NCBI GenBank assembly: GCA_001464125.1
Contig: LNEP01000003.1
Location: forward strand, 248,001-312,000
DNA: 64,000 nt
Origin: Betaproteobacteria bacterium Ga0077540
Lineage (GTDB): Bacteria; Pseudomonadota; Gammaproteobacteria; Burkholderiales; Methylophilaceae
Direction of reading: 5' to 3'
The position numbers and the translations under genes are program-made. Shown in pieces: positions 47,288 to 55,854 of the stretch; position 1 is the stretch's first letter, and every line of letters begins with the position of its first letter. The notes under the pieces are model-generated. The model saw nothing but the letters and a program-made list of their open reading frames with translations. It was not told the origin of the DNA and made no database searches.

Positions 47288-49579
47288 TTAATTAAAGTCA
47301 CGTGCTGCTGAGAGTTGGTGTGCTACCAAGCCTCTAAGCGTTACTAGCGGTCGGAAGCCAGCTGCGCCACTTGGGCCATCGGTATCTATTTGCACACTCA
47401 CGCCACCTGTGATGTCTACTAAACGTACATAGCCATCTGCAACGGGTGTCGCCCCTGCGTAACCTGCTTTATTTAATACAGTGGATAAACTTAATTTGTC
47501 TGCATACAGGGTGAAATCCGTAACGGTATCGCCAGCATCACGCATGTCGTTGTAAACAAAGGTATCGGCACCTGCACCACCAGTTAGCGTATCTGCACCT
47601 GCCCCACCAACCAATATGTCGTTACCATTGGTACCAGCCAAAGTATCGCGACCAGCAGTACCTGTTTTGGTCACCCCTGTTGTTGCAGCAGCAATCGCGG
47701 TATCTATCAAACGGCCTTGGGTATCGTATTGATTCTCCAAACCATAAGCATTGTTGGTAATTTCATCGCCATCAGCATTACTCAATCGGCCAAGACCACC
47801 AGCAGCTTTGGGTGTTTGAATGTAGTTGGCTAAGGCTTCTTGGTAAGTAATAGTGAATGGGCTGTTCTCAAACACTACGCTGTTGGCAGCAAATGGATAC
47901 CCATCACCACCGTTGGCGGTGAAATCAATGGTCGCAAATGAGAATGTACGTGTCGTGTTCACCACCACACCGTTATCAATCAGTACCGTGCCGTCATCTA
48001 ACACCACGCGCAAAATGCGGTTACCTGTGCCAACCGTGCTGCGCGCTGTATTTAAGCTGTTGTACGTCACTTGCATACCAGAGATTTGCGCATAACGACC
48101 ATTGGCGCGGCCCGTCGGGCTGGTATCAGCATAAGCGTGCTCTAAAATATCTTTGAGCTGCGTTGCGTTCATGCTGGGGGCGCGTTTCACCAAGTTGGTG
48201 AAGGGCAACACATTAAACGTATCCCCAACCGAGACATTGCCTGCCGCAGCAATATTGGTGCGGATGCCGCCACCATTTTGAATGGCCACATCGGCATTAC
48301 CCGCAAAGCGCATGGCATCCGCCACCAAGTTACCCAAGCCTGTTTCAGCATTACGCACGCCCGCCACAAACACGCAAGGCAGTGCCGCACAAGTGGTGTG
48401 CGTTGGGCCATTTAGCTTGGTTGCTGTGGTGCCAATAATTTGGGCATTTAAAGCCGCAATATAGTTGCTGACTGGGGTAATGACGCTGCTGAACAACGCT
48501 GGGTCACCTGTCACTTTATCTGCGTCTGCAGCTGCACCGGTCACGCGTATCATACGTGTGCTATCAATGCTGGTGAGCGCACCCGTGGTGTCGTCAATCG
48601 TCAGATTTACTTCACCCACATAGCGGTTACCAAAATGACCCGTTAGCACTGGCACTTGCTTGCCAGTTAAGTCTGTTGCATACACTGGATGAGTATTAAA
48701 GGTAGGGGCAACACCGCCGTTGATGACCAAATCGTCAGGGTCAGTCATCAACTCATGACCACCACCTGACACCACCAAATCCACACCTGTCAGCGCGGGC
48801 ACAACGGTATTGATTTCATTGGCCGCATTTTGTAAGTGACTGATTAATACAATCATGTTCACGCCATCACTTTTCAGGCGATCTACTTCAGATTGAATAA
48901 GCGGTACCAAAGCGAGTAGATTTTGCTGCTCGGTATTACTTGCGCTGTAGCCAATTAAGTTCACAGTACCTGGGGATGAAATAGATGGCAGCAACGGCGT
49001 TGTTGCGCCCACAATCCCAATTTTTTTACCACCAGTGGTGGTCACCACTTTGGATGGAGCCACCACACCTGCCGTTTTGAGGCTGGCAAATTCTGGGGTT
49101 GCATCAAAATTGAGGTTGGTTGATAGATAGGTAGTGCCGGTTACTTTGGCATAACGTGCTGCTAAGGTTGGGCCAAGGTCAAATTCATGATTACCAAATA
49201 CAGTGGCATCAAAACCAATTTGACGCATGGCAATGGCATCATAAAAATCTTGACCACCATCTGTATAGGCAGTGGCCAAATTGTCTAGACTAGCAGTAAA
49301 ACGTGGGCCTGGCAGAAATGCGTCCCCTGCATTGAGTTTTAATACAAAACGGCCATTACTTGCCGCAGCAGCTTGGGCATTTTGCATCACGGTGGCTAAG
49401 CGGTCGATACCACCATAAAATGAAATGGCCTGCCCTGCGTTATCACGCAAGTTACCTTGTGCCGAGAGCAACCAACTTTCCTGATCGCCCACATGTAATA
49501 AAGTCACACCTTCTGCCAATGCTGTATTGGCAGCAAATAGCATGGTGATGCTGAATGCTAATGTTTTGATTCTTAACAT
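47288..49579 (-). CDS. Secreted 5'-nucleotidase/metallophosphatase with C-terminal RTX module
   Basis: 763 residues from ATG 49577-49579, which has an AAGGAAA site upstream. Signal peptide (about 1-21, ending NTALA). Metallophosphatase domain (about 25-310) with LHVGDQES, NAGDAFL, FGNHEFDLGP, LISHLQNAANE and SGGGHELM; 5'-nucleotidase C-terminal domain (about 375-590) with QNGGGIRTNIA. The last 120 residues or so hold RTX calcium-binding repeats (GGAGADTLTGGAGADTF) and an ending shared with the nuclease at 50400-53474. It would dephosphorylate nucleotides outside the cytoplasm. The presence of both a Sec signal and an RTX tail is notable. Confidence 0.92.
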   Translation of the reverse strand: MLRIKTLAFSITMLFAANTALAEGVTLLHVGDQESWLLSAQGNLRDNAGQAISFYGGIDRLATVMQNAQAAAASNGRFVLKLNAGDAFLPGPRFTASLDNLATAYTDGGQDFYDAIAMRQIGFDATVFGNHEFDLGPTLAARYAKVTGTTYLSTNLNFDATPEFASLKTAGVVAPSKVVTTTGGKKIGIVGATTPLLPSISSPGTVNLIGYSASNTEQQNLLALVPLIQSEVDRLKSDGVNMIVLISHLQNAANEINTVVPALTGVDLVVSGGGHELMTDPDDLVINGGVAPTFNTHPVYATDLTGKQVPVLTGHFGNRYVGEVNLTIDDTTGALTSIDSTRMIRVTGAAADADKVTGDPALFSSVITPVSNYIAALNAQIIGTTATKLNGPTHTTCAALPCVFVAGVRNAETGLGNLVADAMRFAGNADVAIQNGGGIRTNIAAAGNVSVGDTFNVLPFTNLVKRAPSMNATQLKDILEHAYADTSPTGRANGRYAQISGMQVTYNSLNTARSTVGTGNRILRVVLDDGTVLIDNGVVVNTTRTFSFATIDFTANGGDGYPFAANSVVFENSPFTITYQEALANYIQTPKAAGGLGRLSNADGDEITNNAYGLENQYDTQGRLIDTAIAAATTGVTKTGTAGRDTLAGTNGNDILVGGAGADTLTGGAGADTFVYNDMRDAGDTVTDFTLYADKLSLSTVLNKAGYAGATPVADGYVRLVDITGGVSVQIDTDGPSGAAGFRPLVTLRGLVAHQLSAARDFN

Positions 49580-49607
49580 ACGATTTCCTTTAAATGAATT
49601 TTGTAGA

Positions 49608-50330
49608 CTAGGCTTGACGACGACGCGCTGCAAAGCCCATCACACCCAGACCAGCCAACAACATGGCATAGCTCTCTGGCTCTGGTACTGCGGCGATGGT
49701 GTCACCTGACACGGTCACCATATCAAATCGCCATGTGCCGCTAGTGGCATAGCTACTGCCAGCATTGGATGCAGCGTAAGCGGATGTGCCGGGAGCAAAT
49801 GCGCTGACAATGCGGAAGGCAAAGCTAGCGTTATTCTCTGCACCGCTAATCGCAGATAAATCCACGGTACGGTTGTTAAACCAAGTATCACCTGCGTTGC
49901 CGTCAAACAAGGCAAAGTCGACAAAGTTGGTGCCATCTATTGAGTACTGAAATTGCTCATAGCGTGAGCTAGTGTTGCTGTGACGTAAATCATAGGACAC
50001 AGCAATATTTTCAAAGCCCAAGGTGCTGACATTAAATTGCACACCGTTCAACTTGTTGTTGGTACCTTGTGCAGCATAGGTCAGTGTGCTTAAGCCTGTG
50101 TCATCTACAGTCACTGGGTCGGTTGAACCACCATTAGAGGTACCACTGGCAAAGGTTTGGGTCACAGAACCTAATGTGCTTAAACTGCCCACACCAACAC
50201 TGGCAATTAAAGACCCTGTAGTCGTACTGGTATCGGCTGGCACAGAGTTAAAATTCCATTGTGTAATGTCTGCCGCTTGTACATTGCCAACTGCCAACAT
50301 GGCCAATACCCATAACTTGTTGTAACGCAT
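49608..50330 (-). CDS. PEP-CTERM sorted extracellular protein A
   Basis: 240 residues from ATG 50328-50330, with GGGAG about 8 bases upstream. Signal peptide (about 1-19, ending GNVQA), a body starting ITQWNFNS that looks like a beta-sandwich, and the C-terminal PEP-CTERM signal VPEPESYAMLLAGLGVMGF followed by AARRRQA. It is probably attached to the surface or exopolysaccharide matrix by an exosortase system. It sits between the nuclease and the 5'-nucleotidase genes (69 and 28 bases away), which suggests a role with those enzymes. Its tail is almost the same as that of PEP-CTERM protein B. Confidence 0.88.
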   Translation of the reverse strand: MRYNKLWVLAMLAVGNVQAADITQWNFNSVPADTSTTTGSLIASVGVGSLSTLGSVTQTFASGTSNGGSTDPVTVDDTGLSTLTYAAQGTNNKLNGVQFNVSTLGFENIAVSYDLRHSNTSSRYEQFQYSIDGTNFVDFALFDGNAGDTWFNNRTVDLSAISGAENNASFAFRIVSAFAPGTSAYAASNAGSSYATSGTWRFDMVTVSGDTIAAVPEPESYAMLLAGLGVMGFAARRRQA

Positions 50331-50399
50331 CTTCATTTCTCCCAAGTAAATTAATTCAGTTCATCGTTTTGTTTCAACATGCAAATCACTTCAATACTG

Positions 50400-53300
50400 C
50401 TACCACACAAAATCTCTGCTGACATTCACTGCTGACAGCTGCACACCTTGCAATATGGCCAATGTTTTAAACACGCCAGCACCGGCACCATCACCATCAA
50501 TTTGTAGATGTAAGCGGCCACCGACCATGGCTAATCTGGTATATCCATCATTGAATGGATTTGCGCCGGCATAGCCGATGCTATCTAACAAGCCAGCCAA
50601 GTTGATTTGATCTATTTGTGGTGTAAAGTCTGTGATGGTGTCGATGGCATCACGCATATTGTTGAATACAAACAGGTCACTACCCGCACCACCGGTCAAA
50701 GTATCGGCGCCTGCACCACCACTCATCACATCGTCACCTGGCGTGCCGACTAAAGTATCGCGGCCTTGGCTACCTTGAACTGGTTTTAACAAGCGCAAGC
50801 CCACCACCACAGGATCATGGTCAGAGGAGCGGTATGGCGTTGAGGTATATAAATCTTGTGGTTTAAACTCGGTGTTGTAATCAATCACAAATGGCTCATC
50901 CGCGTTGATGTGCCACTCAGTGACACCCGTTACTTGTCCAGACATGGCAGCGTTTGCAAGTGCGTGGTCTAAATAACCGGACTCGCCATCAAACACGTAG
51001 GAATACCCTTGATCGGCATGAAAGCGGGCAATTTGGTCTGCATAACCGGCACTCAGCAATACCTCTATCGGGTCTTCTTGACCATAAGCGTTCAAATCGC
51101 CAATCACTAGCACATCATTGTCAGCCGCATTTGCTTGCACTGTGCTGATAAAGGTTAATAAGCGTTGCGCTTGAGATATACGTTGGCCGTTATAGCAGCC
51201 TTGACCATCACCGCTATCTAAGTTATTGCCACTCGCATCACCACAGCTTTTAGATTTAAAGTGATTCACCAATACAGAAAACTTCTCGCCATTAGTCGCC
51301 ATCAGCGTTTGCGCCAATGTTGGGCGATTATTGACGCTATCGGTATCAGACAGTCCAGCACCCACCAGACTTAACTTGCCTGGTTTATAAATCATGGCCA
51401 CTTTGATGGCATCTGTGCCGGTGCCAGCCACTGGGTCTGGCACGCGTGCATAGGTGCCAAGACCCATCACAGCATTGAGCGCATCCACCAAATTTTGCAC
51501 TGCAGTCGCACCGTTATTTTGAATCTCCATCAAACCCACCACATCAGCATTGATTGCAGATAGAGCGGCCACAATTTTGTCGCGCTGACGTACAAACTCA
51601 GCCAGATTGTTAGCCCCACGGCAGTTGCTAGCCGAGTTACTGCTGCCTAATTGACAGCCTTGACCAGTTTGCCCATTGGCCGTGTTGCCATTGGTAAATG
51701 TGGTGAAATAATTCAACACGTTAAAGCTGGCCACCTTGATATTGCCACCCACGCCAGCCGGTATCGCTGTTCTGGCATTTTCGCGGCTAAAGACTGGCGT
51801 GACTGTTGGGTGTATCTTGTAATCACGTGGGCCCGAACTGCTTGCAGTAATCAAGCCATGATCAATCACACCCGTAACGGACTGCGCAATATCGCCAGCA
51901 CGCAAGGTATTGTCTTGCCCAATAAACGGAATTGGATTTGGGTTTTGCGCACTGCTGCCATCATCCAATGTGATGCGGCGACGCGCATTTTCATCCGTCA
52001 ACAATAATGCCTCGTTAGATGCCGGGCGATAAATATTGGTAGGCTTTGTCAAGCGACCATTCGCTGCCAACGTAACTTGACCATAACGCCCTTGGAAATA
52101 ATTTTGCGCCACAGTCATGGGGGAAACAATGCGTACCAACATGCCTTCGAAAGCTTCTAAATCGCCTTCGGTCGCTTCTGGTAGGCTAATATCCAAAGGC
52201 AATACAGCTTGGTTGCTCGCCAGCACTTGAATATTGCTTGGGCTCACCAGCTGCGTCACAGTATTAAACTCTGTCACATTGCCGGTTAAACGGATTTTTT
52301 GTCCCTCAGCAACAGTGGGTGCACTACCAACAAACACAAATACACCATCTGAAGTTTGCGGGTTAGCATCGCCTGTTTCATCTTGAATATAAAAGCCATT
52401 TAACCCAGGGAATACTGCCGTTACCACACCCTCTGTAGTGACCGTTGTGCCATTTAAAGGGCTCACAGATGCGGTGCCTAGCGCGCCGCCTTGAATATCA
52501 TAAATACGCGTAACACCGGCAGCCGCCTGCACCGTCACATTCACTGTGCAACTGGCAGATTGGGCATCGTCATTGCTAAAACTGACTTGCACAGGATAAG
52601 TGCCTGCAGCCAAGGTGCCATCTGTGCTCAGCGTAACGCTAGCACTGGTGCCTTCTTGTGTGGCAGCTACAAAGTTGCTTAAGGTAATCCCATTCACCAG
52701 CCCAGAAACTGCCATTACGTTATTCACCACGCTGTCTGCATCTGTGGCAGTCAGTTGCACCTCACCGGCTTGACCAATATTCGCTGTCAACGCTTGACAG
52801 CCAAGTAAGATAGGCTGATTAGCTGGGCTTCCACACACCTGCAATGCAGATGCAGTATTTCTTGGTGCTGGCACACCCGTGACAAAATCTGTGCTGTTAT
52901 TGTTAGTGTCCGTACAACCGTTACCAGAACGCAGTAATGCAGTGCTTGTGGTAAGTGCTGGTGCTGCTTGGGTTTCAAAATAATTCGCCGAGCCATACCC
53001 AACCAAATCCACAATTTGTGCTTGCTGCACAGCATTACACGCTGTAGAACCACCGTTGCAGGCAAGCCCGCTACTGTTATTCACTAACACCACCTTGCCA
53101 GATGCGCCACTCAAATTAGTGGTACCGGTCTGATTTTCACCGGTCAGTGCCGTGCCACTGGTTGCTGTTGCCAACGCCACCAAATAATATTGCCCAGGTT
53201 GCAATACACCATTTAACACAGTCACACCATTGCCAGAAAACAAACCTGTACCGCTAGCGCTGGAGTACTGAATGGACCAACCTGAAATATCTACTGGTTG

Positions 53301-53474
53301 CGTAGACGCATTAAACAATTCAACATAATCACGGTTAAAGCTCGCGCCATTACCGCCATACACCTGACTAATCACCACCCCTTGTGTGGAGGCATGGCTT
53401 AAGCCTGCAAGCACGCATAAACTGAGAAACACAACAACTTGGTATATAGGCAGTAATGGATTTTTCACAATCAT
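50400..53474 (-). CDS. ExeM/NucH-type extracellular nuclease with lamin-tail and RTX domains
   Basis: 1024 residues. Signal peptide (about 1-29, ending LSHAS), a lamin-tail domain (about 30-150; VVISQVYGGNGASFNRDYVELFN), a cadherin-like beta domain (about 220-320), an OB-like region, and an endonuclease/exonuclease/phosphatase domain (about 570-900; GLMEIQNNG, LVNHFKSKSCGD, VIGDLNAYGQEDPIE, SSDHDPVVVGL). The C-terminal RTX repeats (GGAGADTLTGGAGSDLF) and ending match those of the 5'-nucleotidase. ExeM-type enzymes degrade extracellular DNA and use it as a phosphorus source or in biofilm dispersal. The start may be ATG 53472-53474 or GTG 53466-53468; a GAGAG site fits either. It is the first gene of the cluster. 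Confidence 0.93.
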   Translation of the reverse strand: MIVKNPLLPIYQVVVFLSLCVLAGLSHASTQGVVISQVYGGNGASFNRDYVELFNASTQPVDISGWSIQYSSASGTGLFSGNGVTVLNGVLQPGQYYLVALATATSGTALTGENQTGTTNLSGASGKVVLVNNSSGLACNGGSTACNAVQQAQIVDLVGYGSANYFETQAAPALTTSTALLRSGNGCTDTNNNSTDFVTGVPAPRNTASALQVCGSPANQPILLGCQALTANIGQAGEVQLTATDADSVVNNVMAVSGLVNGITLSNFVAATQEGTSASVTLSTDGTLAAGTYPVQVSFSNDDAQSASCTVNVTVQAAAGVTRIYDIQGGALGTASVSPLNGTTVTTEGVVTAVFPGLNGFYIQDETGDANPQTSDGVFVFVGSAPTVAEGQKIRLTGNVTEFNTVTQLVSPSNIQVLASNQAVLPLDISLPEATEGDLEAFEGMLVRIVSPMTVAQNYFQGRYGQVTLAANGRLTKPTNIYRPASNEALLLTDENARRRITLDDGSSAQNPNPIPFIGQDNTLRAGDIAQSVTGVIDHGLITASSSGPRDYKIHPTVTPVFSRENARTAIPAGVGGNIKVASFNVLNYFTTFTNGNTANGQTGQGCQLGSSNSASNCRGANNLAEFVRQRDKIVAALSAINADVVGLMEIQNNGATAVQNLVDALNAVMGLGTYARVPDPVAGTGTDAIKVAMIYKPGKLSLVGAGLSDTDSVNNRPTLAQTLMATNGEKFSVLVNHFKSKSCGDASGNNLDSGDGQGCYNGQRISQAQRLLTFISTVQANAADNDVLVIGDLNAYGQEDPIEVLLSAGYADQIARFHADQGYSYVFDGESGYLDHALANAAMSGQVTGVTEWHINADEPFVIDYNTEFKPQDLYTSTPYRSSDHDPVVVGLRLLKPVQGSQGRDTLVGTPGDDVMSGGAGADTLTGGAGSDLFVFNNMRDAIDTITDFTPQIDQINLAGLLDSIGYAGANPFNDGYTRLAMVGGRLHLQIDGDGAGAGVFKTLAILQGVQLSAVNVSRDFVW

Positions 53475-53855
53475 CTCTCAACTAAAATTAAATAGGCCAG
53501 CGCACAGTCTTTGTGACTTGCACACTGTAGCAATTAAAAAGTTGTGAAAAATTAAGAGTGTCGCAAAAACGCTAGTCACTACGGACTAGCAAAAGCCACC
53601 GCAAAGGATGACAAAGTGAAGATAGCGTGACGAAGGATGGTATAGCGGACTAGTAGTTTTACATGTAAATAATTTGTACGTGAATAAAACCAATGAGTTA
53701 GCGCTGATGCGCTAGTTTGAATTGCAAAATACTTTGCCGAAAAGTTAGCGCGCTCATTGACGTGCAAGATGGGCGTTATGAACAAACTTGGATTGTATGC
53801 CTACAGCGAGCGTTTATGAATGTCTCGTATCGTAATCATTCACATGCGCAAATAC
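53475..53855. other. 381-base non-coding region with small inverted repeats
   Basis: It lies between the nuclease gene and a methyltransferase gene and must hold the nuclease promoter on the minus strand. I could not place a convincing promoter or a Pho box. It contains a GCTAGTC/GACTAGC stem (53571-53577 and 53584-53590), the octamer CGGACTAG twice (53582-53589 and 53646-53653) and a TAGCGC/GCGCTA stem (53699-53704 and 53709-53714). Open frames here are short and look random. Confidence 0.5.
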
Positions 53856-54689
53856 TTATTCTGCCACACCTATACCAAAACGATGCTGTAATGCATTTAG
53901 GTTCAACATATCCAGTATTTCTTGCAGTCGCTTTTGCGCTGCCCGCTTGGGTTGGCCTGTGAATTTAGCAATAATCAACTCGTTTTTCATAGAATGCTCC
54001 CAGCCTACCAATTCGGTCACCGTCACTTGATAGCCATGCGCCTCTAACTGCAAGCATCGCAGCACATTGGTAATATGGCTGCCAAATTCTCGGGTATGGA
54101 TAGGATGACGCCACAGTTCACTCAAACCAGTTTTGCTTAAGCTTTCTGCTTTGAGCTGCCGCATCACCTCGGCTACCTCTGCCTGACAGCAAGGCACCAA
54201 CACCATATACTGCGCTTGTTTATTCAATCCAAACTGAATCGCATCGTCGGTGGCTGTATTGCAGGCATGTAAGGCCGTGACAATTTGCACTTGCTCAGGA
54301 ATCAAGGTAGAGGTCATGGAATCCGCCACACTCAAATGATGAAAATCCATTCTAGAGAAGCCGCAAGTCTGCGCTAGCGCTTTGGACTTTTCGACCAAAT
54401 CAGCGCGGGTTTCAACCCCCACCACCTGACCTGCTGCTTGCTGCTTAAGCAGCAAATCATACAAAATAAAGCCTAAATAAGATTTACCAGCACCATGGTC
54501 CACCACAGTCGGGTTAGGCGTTTTACTCAGCACATCGTCAAGCAAAGGTTCTATAAAATTAACCAGGTGATACACCTGCTTGAGCTTACGGCGGCTGTCT
54601 TGATTAAGCTTGCCATCGCGGGTCAAGATATGCAAAGCCTTCAGTAGCTCTATGGATTGGTGCGGTTTGATTTCGGCAGGCATCGTCAT
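53856..54689 (-). CDS. Class I SAM-dependent methyltransferase
   Basis: 277 residues. A Rossmann core (about 55-215) has the SAM motif TVVDHGAGKSYLGFIL, VVGVETRADLVEKS, TALHACNTATDDAI and VLVPCCQAEVA. The His-Ala-Cys and Pro-Cys-Cys motifs are typical of a family related to METTL25/GSTCD (PF13679-like), whose substrates include RNA or protein; the substrate here is unknown. Start may be Met1 or Met3. It has no close partner gene on its strand. Confidence 0.82.
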   Translation of the reverse strand: MTMPAEIKPHQSIELLKALHILTRDGKLNQDSRRKLKQVYHLVNFIEPLLDDVLSKTPNPTVVDHGAGKSYLGFILYDLLLKQQAAGQVVGVETRADLVEKSKALAQTCGFSRMDFHHLSVADSMTSTLIPEQVQIVTALHACNTATDDAIQFGLNKQAQYMVLVPCCQAEVAEVMRQLKAESLSKTGLSELWRHPIHTREFGSHITNVLRCLQLEAHGYQVTVTELVGWEHSMKNELIIAKFTGQPKRAAQKRLQEILDMLNLNALQHRFGIGVAE

Positions 54690-54826
54690 AACCGTATTTT
54701 ATCGTGCATTGTCCTGGCCGCCCAAAAATATTAACGAGGCTGTCGTCTTAGCACCGCGTTCCGCGTTTTGATGAGTAAGGGCGGCAATATTTTCCCGAAC
54801 TAATAACAATCGATGGGAGTAATAAC

Positions 54827-55267
54827 ATGAATAAAACTTTGATAATCGTAGCTATCAGCTGTATGTTCACTGCATCAGCATATGCTGATGATGAAAAACC
54901 TGCTGTGGATTTAGACAAACGTGGTGACCGCATTGAACAACGTCTGGATAATCGCGGCGATCGTGTTGAAAACCGCTTGGATAACAAAGGTGAACGCATC
55001 GAGAACCGTTTGGACAACAAGGGTGACCGTATTGATAACCGCCTAGACAACAAAGCCGACAGAGCCGAAGCCAACGGTCACGAAAACCGTGCTGACCATT
55101 TAAGAAACAAAGGTGACCGTATCGACCAACGTCTAGACAATAAAGGTGATCGCATTGATAACCGTTTAGATGAACGTGGCGATAGAATTGACAACCGCTT
55201 AGATAATAAAGGTGAGCGCATTAATAGTAGGTTAGATAGACGCGAAGACCGTCGTAAAAATCGCTAA
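54827..55267 (+). CDS. Secreted protein of charged 11-residue repeats
   Basis: 146 residues. Signal peptide (about 1-20, ending SAYA), a short acidic linker, then repeats of the form K-G-D-R-I-D-N-R-L-D-N. They start at residues 32, 43, 54, 65 and 76, break with an 8-residue insertion (EANGHENRAD region), and resume at 95, 106, 117, 128 and 139. The Ile and Leu positions are spaced 4 and 7, an 11-residue helical period as in hendecad coiled coils or amphipathic helices. Nearly all other residues are Arg, Lys, Asp, Glu or Asn. The function is unknown. A GGGAG site lies 8 bases before the ATG. The gene precedes the sigma factor operon by 62 bases and may be part of it. Confidence 0.85.
   Translation: MNKTLIIVAISCMFTASAYADDEKPAVDLDKRGDRIEQRLDNRGDRVENRLDNKGERIENRLDNKGDRIDNRLDNKADRAEANGHENRADHLRNKGDRIDQRLDNKGDRIDNRLDERGDRIDNRLDNKGERINSRLDRREDRRKNR
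54920..55264 (+). repeat. Tandem 33-base coding repeats
   Basis: Ten copies, more or less complete, of a 33-base unit encode the 11-residue repeats of the secreted protein, broken by one irregular stretch near 55055-55108. Many differences between units are at third codon positions, so selection seems to hold the protein pattern. Confidence 0.8.
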
Positions 55268-55329
55268 TCAGGTTGTGTTTGATTTAAAATACAAGCATGA
55301 CAGATATCTGCGTGAATCAGAAGTAAACA

Positions 55330-55854
55330 ATGGAAGCGTTTTTAGCGGAAATTGAGCGTCGTGCTTTTCGAATTGCACAATTGGCCACAGGCAATCGCGA
55401 TGATGCCTTGGACATTGTGCAAGACGCCATGATTAAGCTGGTACAAAAATACAGCGACCAACCAGCAGCCTCATGGAAACCGTTGTTTTATACTATATTA
55501 GAATCACGGATTATGGACTTTCATCGTCGCCAAAGCGTGCGTAACCGCTTTAGAAGTTGGCTAAATCAGCCCTCTGACGAGGAAGACAGTGAAGACTTAC
55601 TTGAACAGCAACCTGCAGAGATATCAAGCTTTCCAGATATTCAACTGCAGGATGCCGAGTTTGTAGAACATTTGAATGGTGCATTAAGCGAACTGCCATT
55701 GCGCCAACAACAAGTGTTTTTACTACGTATTTGGGAAGGGTTAGACATTAGTGATACGGCTAAAGCTATGCAATGCTCGGAAAGTAGTGTCAAAACCCAT
55801 TATTCACGCGCATTAGAAAAGTTACGGACTGCATTAAAGGATTTTCAACCATGA
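55330..55854 (+). CDS. RNA polymerase sigma factor, ECF-like
   Basis: 174 residues. Sigma region 2 (about 5-70; DDALDIVQDAMIKLVQKY, and FYTILESRIMDFHRR as the -10 recognising helix) and sigma region 4 (about 115-170; LPLRQQQVFLLRIWEGLDISDTAKAM and SSVKTHYSRALEKLR). The linker is long and acidic (PSDEEDSEDLLEQQ). It should direct polymerase to a specific promoter set, perhaps including this locus. The following gene overlaps its stop by 4 bases (ATGA), which is typical of a coupled regulator or anti-sigma gene. Confidence 0.92.
   Translation: MEAFLAEIERRAFRIAQLATGNRDDALDIVQDAMIKLVQKYSDQPAASWKPLFYTILESRIMDFHRRQSVRNRFRSWLNQPSDEEDSEDLLEQQPAEISSFPDIQLQDAEFVEHLNGALSELPLRQQQVFLLRIWEGLDISDTAKAMQCSESSVKTHYSRALEKLRTALKDFQP

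Noticed and set aside
53475-53600. Pho box upstream of the nuclease gene
   Set aside because: I looked for CTGTCAT-like direct repeats and found none convincing, although phosphate control would make biological sense.
53579-53785. 68-codon open frame on the minus strand in the gap after the nuclease gene
   Set aside because: Composition looks random, it has no ribosome site, and it lies in a gap rich in small hairpins.
53717-53962. 81-codon open frame on the plus strand entering the methyltransferase gene
   Set aside because: Half of it is the opposite strand of the methyltransferase coding region; no recognisable protein features.
54715-54775. GCCGCCC/GGGCGGC pair before the charged-repeat gene as a regulatory hairpin
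   Set aside because: The loop is about 50 bases and the stem only 7 pairs; chance is likely.
54748-55074. Minus-strand open frame of Ser/Arg/Leu repeats opposite the charged-repeat protein
   Set aside because: It mirrors the 33-base tandem repeats on the plus strand and has no ribosome site; the plus-strand gene has a signal peptide and GGGAG site.
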